NCBI RefSeq assembly: GCF_902488755.1
Contig: NZ_CABTXF010000025.1
Span: forward strand, 1 to 18,144
Reading direction: 5' to 3'
Length of the DNA: 18,144 bases
Origin: an uncultured Murdochiella sp.
Lineage (GTDB): Bacteria > Bacillota > Clostridia > Tissierellales > Peptoniphilaceae
Shown here: positions 14,629-18,144 of the stretch, piece after piece
Layout: each line of letters starts with the position of its first letter
How positions within the stretch are numbered: position 1 is the stretch's first letter
The notes under the pieces: model-generated
What the model was told of the DNA's origin: nothing
Database searches by the model: none
What the model saw: only the letters and a program-made list of their open reading frames with translations
Program-made: the position numbers and the translations under genes

Positions 14629-16408
14629 ATAGCGCACTGAAGCGCATATCAGCTAATTTCAACTGGATCGATTTTCGTCCGTTATATTCATTCCATTCCG
14701 GACGATAAAGAATATCTACGCGCAATCCGGTATCCTGTCCGCGAAGAGCAGCGGAAAGATCCGCCTTTTGATCGGACGGACAAGTGTTTTTCAGTTTTTC
14801 CAGCAAGGCTTCTCCGGAAAATGCCACAGCCTGCATGGTTACCCCCTGTGATTCCACTCGAGCCTGCAAGACGTTACGATTTTTCCCCACAAGACGTAAA
14901 TGCAGAACATTCACGCCCAAAGCAGCAAAAATAGGTGATGGATTTCCCTTTCCAAACGGCTCAAGCGAAGAAATCTGCTGCATCGCATCCGCATGAAGAC
15001 CGGAAAAAGGCAACTTTGCATCCACCTCCACAGAAGGCTCGCAATCCGCATCGGAAAACGCGGCTTCCTTATTCCAAAGTGCGCGAAGCGCATCTATTTT
15101 CTTTTCTTGTATCGTTATGCCACAAGCCATGCGATGCCCACCAAAAGCAACATATTCGTCGCGATGCCGATTCAATGAAGAAAACATATCATACGCTTCG
15201 ATACTTCGACCGGAGCCTTTAAGCAGATCTTGATCCGCCTGTGCAGGCGTTAAGATGAGCGTGGGACGAGAGAAACGATCCTTCACGCGACCGGCAATCA
15301 AACCGCAAATACTTTCGTGCACGTCAGGCAAAACGGCAACAATCACTTTTGGTAATGGACGTTTCTCCAAAGCAGAAATCGCTTCGTCCACTCCCTCGCG
15401 TGTCATCGCCTTTCGTTCTTCATTAAGCGCATATAATTCCCGCGCATAGGCGTCCACCGTTTCCGGATCATTTTCTAAAAAAAGTTCTACGCCCAGTCGT
15501 GCTGTAGACAAGCGACCGGAAGAATTGATGCACGGTCCGATAATAAAACCGACAGTATACGCATTGACCGGTCGATTCCAAGAATTGGCTGTAAGAAGAG
15601 CTTGCAAGCCGGGATTTGTCGTTTGATTCAAAACCTTTAATCCTAGCGTAACGATTAAGCGGTTCTCCCCCTGAAGATCCATCATGTCGCAAATCGTACC
15701 GAGAGCAGCGAAGCTAAGCAGCTCCTCAAAAATAGGAAGATCTATATCTGCATATTGCGCAAGTGCCTGCATCAGTTTTAAGGCAATCCCCGCACCGCAA
15801 AGAGAAGGAAACGGATACGATTCGCCGGGAAACTTGGGATTGATAAGCGCCTCACAAATCGGACGTTTTGCTTTCCCCTCAACAATAGCGGGTTCGTGAT
15901 GATCGGTCACAATGACCGGAATCTGTCTCGAAAAGGCTTCTTCCAGACCGGAAAAAGCCGCAACGCCGTTATCGACCGTAATAATAAGACCAACGCCTTC
16001 TTCGTCCGCCTGTTGAACGAGCGAAGGATTGATGCCATAGCCATCTTCAATACGATCGGGTATAGCGTAACTGACTGCCGTTAAGGGGTTTTTACCTTCT
16101 TTCTCGGCAAGATAGCGAAGCCCTTTCACCAAAATTGCAGTAGCCGCCACACCATCCTGGTCATAATCGCCGATAATACGAATAGGCGTATCCGAGGAAA
16201 GACTTTCCCAAATATAGGAAACCGCCACTTCCATTTCAGAGAACAAAAAAGGGTCATAAAAATCTTTCGCTTGCGGATGCAAAAAAGATTCCGCCTCTTG
16301 TGAGACTACGCCACGATTTGCCAATAAAAGACGTGTAAGCGACGGCAGAGTCGTATTCTTCCCCAGTTCTTCAAAAGCGGATCGATTGTTTTTCATGAAC
16401 CAGCGCAT
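14627..16408 (-). CDS. recJ: Single-stranded-DNA-specific exonuclease RecJ
   Basis: A 593-residue 5'-3' exonuclease on single-stranded DNA, used in RecF-type recombination, mismatch repair and base-excision repair. DHH-domain motifs are IIGDYDQDGVAAT at 78-90, VDNG near 145-148 and TDHHEP from 168. The structural motif ALGTICDMMDL lies at about 235-245. The DHHA1 domain has SGRS and GGHRMACG at 423-430. A C-terminal OB-like part includes LEPFGKGNPSPIFA. Length is normal for compact Firmicutes RecJ. The ATG has AAGGAG five bases upstream and lies 23 bases after yajC. The order yajC-recJ-rel is plausible for Firmicutes, where secDF sometimes lies between; no secDF is present here. Confidence 0.97.
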   Translation of the reverse strand: MRWFMKNNRSAFEELGKNTTLPSLTRLLLANRGVVSQEAESFLHPQAKDFYDPFLFSEMEVAVSYIWESLSSDTPIRIIGDYDQDGVAATAILVKGLRYLAEKEGKNPLTAVSYAIPDRIEDGYGINPSLVQQADEEGVGLIITVDNGVAAFSGLEEAFSRQIPVIVTDHHEPAIVEGKAKRPICEALINPKFPGESYPFPSLCGAGIALKLMQALAQYADIDLPIFEELLSFAALGTICDMMDLQGENRLIVTLGLKVLNQTTNPGLQALLTANSWNRPVNAYTVGFIIGPCINSSGRLSTARLGVELFLENDPETVDAYARELYALNEERKAMTREGVDEAISALEKRPLPKVIVAVLPDVHESICGLIAGRVKDRFSRPTLILTPAQADQDLLKGSGRSIEAYDMFSSLNRHRDEYVAFGGHRMACGITIQEKKIDALRALWNKEAAFSDADCEPSVEVDAKLPFSGLHADAMQQISSLEPFGKGNPSPIFAALGVNVLHLRLVGKNRNVLQARVESQGVTMQAVAFSGEALLEKLKNTCPSDQKADLSAALRGQDTGLRVDILYRPEWNEYNGRKSIQLKLADMRFSAL

Positions 16409-16431
16409 GACCGCTCCTTACGACAGGACAA

Positions 16432-16803
16432 TTATTCCGCCTCGTGCGGTTCGTTATTCTCGTTATCCTCTGTGGCCGAATTTGCGGATTCTTCGCCTTC
16501 CCAGTTCAGTTTGTCTTCCGTCTTTTCGTATCCTTCCACAGGCTGTACAACATAGGAAAGTGCATTGCGCAAAAACTCCATACGATGATGGTCTCGACCG
16601 GTTTCAATTTCAAAAGCATCCTCGGTAAGCGCAACTACGTTTCCGCGAATTCCGCCGATGGTGACGACGGTATCACCAATTTTAAGACTGTCACGCACCT
16701 TTGCCATTTCTTCTTGGCGTTTTTTCTGCGGACGAATCATCAGAAAATACATTGCACCGAACATTACTGCCAACATGGCAAAAGGATATAAATTATTAGG
16801 CAT
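16432..16803 (-). CDS. yajC: Sec translocase accessory protein YajC
   Basis: A 123-residue single-span membrane protein that associates with SecDF in the Sec translocon. After the short N-terminus come a transmembrane segment (about 5-23, YPFAMLAVMFGAMYFLMI), the signature RPQKKRQEEMAKVRDSLKIG, and the small beta domain DTVVTIGGIRGNVVALTEDA. The tail (about 90-123) is highly acidic and lacks obvious structure. The ATG at 16803 has AAGGAG six bases upstream. The frame is open nine codons further, but that extension runs through the ribosome binding site and is unlikely. tgt-yajC is a widely conserved neighbour pair. SecD and SecF are not in the window. Confidence 0.93.
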   Translation of the reverse strand: MPNNLYPFAMLAVMFGAMYFLMIRPQKKRQEEMAKVRDSLKIGDTVVTIGGIRGNVVALTEDAFEIETGRDHHRMEFLRNALSYVVQPVEGYEKTEDKLNWEGEESANSATEDNENNEPHEAE

Positions 16804-16822
16804 TTTTCGCTCCTTTTTCGTT

Positions 16823-16837
16823 TGCGGCAACGCCGCA
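16823..16837 (-). repeat. Perfect hairpin in the yajC leader
   Basis: On the minus strand TGCGGC-GTT-GCCGCA forms a six-base-pair GC-rich stem with a three-base loop, ending seven bases before the yajC AAGGAG site. It has no U-run after it, so it is not an intrinsic terminator. It could stabilise the transcript 5' end or shape the leader; this is inference. Confidence 0.4.
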
Positions 16838-16859
16838 TAGTATTCTTGACATCTGTTCT

Positions 16860-16868
16860 ATTGTACCA
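16860..16868 (-). promoter_or_regulatory. Possible yajC promoter (extended -10 only)
   Basis: On the minus strand TGG-TACAAT is a good extended -10 element in the 110-base tgt-yajC gap. No convincing -35 lies 16-18 bases upstream; the bases there read GTTATG. Transcription would start near 16853, giving a leader of about 50 bases that contains the hairpin at 16823-16837. Tentative. Confidence 0.35.
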
Positions 16869-16913
16869 CAGGTCAAAACTGCCATAACAGGCAACTCTGC
16901 AGACAAAACCGCT

Positions 16914-18029
16914 TTACTGCCCTAAATAACGACGTAAAAATGACGCCTTGAAATCCAAGAACGAATCACAGAGAATCGCTTCACGCATTTCCTGCATCAT
17001 GTGCAGGAGAAAATATAAATTATGGAGACTGAGAAGATGCGCTCCGACGATTTCTCCTGCTGTGACAAGATGACGCAAATAGGCACGCGTATAATTCGTA
17101 CACGTCGGACAGGAACAATCGGCATCCAACGGCGAAAAATCTTCTTTATAGCGTGCATTTCGCATATTCCGCTTACCGTCGTGAACGAGCGCCTGTCCGT
17201 TTCGCGCGACGCGCGTAGGTAAAACGCAATCGCACATATCAATGCCGGCCTCAACCGATTCAAAAAGATAATCCGGTGTACCGATACCCATGTTATAACG
17301 CGGCTTTTCTTCCGGCAAAAAGGGTACGGTAAAACGCAAAATCCGTAAAAACTCCTCATGCGGTTCACCGACACTGATTCCCCCAATGGCATAACCATCC
17401 AAATCTCTTGCCGTGGTCTCCTTGGCAGATAACTCGCGAAGGCGTTCGCTGAAGCCACCCTGCACAATGCCAAAAAGTGCCTGATCCGAGCGTGTTTTCC
17501 TTGCCATACAACGATCCAGCCAACGCAACGTGCGATACATAGAATCTTCGGTATACGCTTCATCTGCCCCATACGGAACGCATTCATCAAACGCCATCAT
17601 AATATCTGCGCCGAGTGCCTCCTGTACTCCGATGGAAACCTCTGGTGAGATAAACTTCGCCGAACCATCGAGGTGGGATTGAAAGGTTACGCCCTCTTCA
17701 GTGATAGCTTTGCGATCAGCAAAACTGAATACCTGATAACCGCCGGAATCGGTCAACATTGCACCATCCCAATTCATAAAGCGATGCAAACCACCGGCCT
17801 TTTGCACCACCTCCTCTCCTGGGCGAAGGAACAAATGGTACGTGTTGGATAAAAGAATCTGCGCACCGATAGCTTTCAATTCCGGCGTAGTCATTGCCTT
17901 TACCGTCGCTTGGGTGCCGACCGGCATAAATACCGGTGTCAGAATATCTCCGTGAGGAGTATGCAATATGCCGGCTCGTGCGCCGCAATCCTTCGATTGA
18001 TGAACCAATTCATAGGTCACTGCACGCAT
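16914..18029 (-). CDS. tgt: tRNA-guanine transglycosylase (queuine tRNA-ribosyltransferase)
   Basis: A 371-residue TIM-barrel enzyme that exchanges guanine for preQ1 at position 34 of tRNAs with GUN anticodons, a step in queuosine synthesis. Active-site features are TDSGGYQVFS (Asp94), GIVQGGF, YAIGGISVGEP and MCDCVLPTR, where Asp267 corresponds to the nucleophile. The zinc site is complete: Cys305, Cys307, Cys310 and His336. Length is normal for bacterial Tgt. The ATG at 18029 has AAGGAG eight bases upstream and overlaps the end of the upstream frame. queA, the usual partner, could lie just to the right, but the visible upstream tail does not look like the end of QueA. Confidence 0.98.
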   Translation of the reverse strand: MRAVTYELVHQSKDCGARAGILHTPHGDILTPVFMPVGTQATVKAMTTPELKAIGAQILLSNTYHLFLRPGEEVVQKAGGLHRFMNWDGAMLTDSGGYQVFSFADRKAITEEGVTFQSHLDGSAKFISPEVSIGVQEALGADIMMAFDECVPYGADEAYTEDSMYRTLRWLDRCMARKTRSDQALFGIVQGGFSERLRELSAKETTARDLDGYAIGGISVGEPHEEFLRILRFTVPFLPEEKPRYNMGIGTPDYLFESVEAGIDMCDCVLPTRVARNGQALVHDGKRNMRNARYKEDFSPLDADCSCPTCTNYTRAYLRHLVTAGEIVGAHLLSLHNLYFLLHMMQEMREAILCDSFLDFKASFLRRYLGQ

Positions 18030-18144
18030 GTCGACTCCTTAAAAATTTCATCCTGCGGATCCGGCCCGTCATGTTCTGTCTCCGCCTGAAATACTTCCTT
18101 CCTTACTGCCACCCCCCGGTTCGCATTGGATGGCAAAGCATCAC
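18017..18144 (-). CDS. C-terminal end of an unidentified upstream gene (cut by window edge)
   Basis: One minus-strand frame stays open from the right edge to a TGA at 18019-18017, giving 41 residues ending DEIFKESTCVQ. The other two frames stop earlier. The tail is hydrophilic and acidic, and I do not recognise it. If real, it overlaps the start of tgt by 13 bases and contains the tgt ribosome binding site, in keeping with the overlaps elsewhere in the block. By common gene order it might belong to ruvB, queA or a SpoIID-like gene, but nothing seen decides this. It could also be non-coding leader. Confidence 0.45.
   Translation of the reverse strand, partial: DALPSNANRGVAVRKEVFQAETEHDGPDPQDEIFKESTCVQ

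Noticed and set aside
16877..16896. Possible terminator hairpin after tgt (AGTTGCC/GGCAGTT with a six-base loop)
   Set aside because: The stem needs two G-U pairs and only a few U follow, part of them already in the stem. It is too weak to call.
16997..17590. 197-codon minus-strand open frame inside tgt in another frame
   Set aside because: Tgt is clearly coded in the other frame with complete catalytic and zinc motifs. This frame is arginine/isoleucine-rich with no domain pattern.
1..18144. Search for a novel defence system, mobile element, CRISPR array, prophage or RNA gene
   Set aside because: Every substantial stretch is covered by a recognisable housekeeping gene on one strand. I saw no integrase, transposase, spaced repeats, tRNA cloverleaf or shift in base use that would mark an insertion.

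Overview
The window is a dense block of bacterial housekeeping genes. All twenty recognisable coding regions, two of them cut by the window ends, lie on the minus strand, so transcription runs from right to left. I see no mobile element, CRISPR array, tRNA, rRNA or phage gene, and no gene-free stretch longer than about 110 bases. The organism looks like a low-to-mid GC Gram-positive of the Bacillota, probably Clostridia/Tissierellia. The reasons are SepF, a long bifunctional Rel, strong AGGAGG-type ribosome binding sites, the Firmicutes-style HlyD-like/YggS/SepF and lspA/pseudouridine-synthase pairs, and a clostridial RseC-like cysteine protein. A member of the Peptoniphilaceae is a low-confidence guess.

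Layout in transcription order. At the right edge a partial upstream reading frame overlaps tgt (queuosine tRNA modification). Then come yajC (Sec accessory protein), recJ (single-strand exonuclease) and relA ((p)ppGpp synthase/hydrolase). These are followed by a metallo-beta-lactamase-fold hydrolase, aspS, an RseC-like membrane protein, der (ribosome-assembly GTPase), plsY (phospholipid synthesis), a membrane-anchored HlyD-like protein, yggS (PLP homeostasis) and sepF (cell division). A strong intrinsic terminator sits directly after sepF. Past it are lspA (lipoprotein signal peptidase), ung (uracil-DNA glycosylase), an RluA-family pseudouridine synthase and comM (Mg-chelatase-like AAA+ ATPase). 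A convincing extended -10 promoter then starts efp, nusB and xseA; xseA is cut by the left edge.

Most junctions are overlaps or gaps under 30 bases, and many starts overlap the preceding stop (ATGA, GTGA, TAATG and 10-13 base overlaps), which points to translational coupling in long transcripts. The themes are translation (tgt, aspS, der, efp, the pseudouridine synthase), nucleic-acid repair and processing (recJ, ung, comM, xseA), the envelope (yajC, plsY, lspA, sepF) and stress signalling (rel).

I found no clearly new biological system. The best leads are small cis-elements. They are the terminator ending 15 bases before the lspA start codon, a hairpin that would mask the comM ribosome binding site, a match to the core of the Gram-positive LexA box at the comM/efp junction, and operon contents that lack several expected neighbours.
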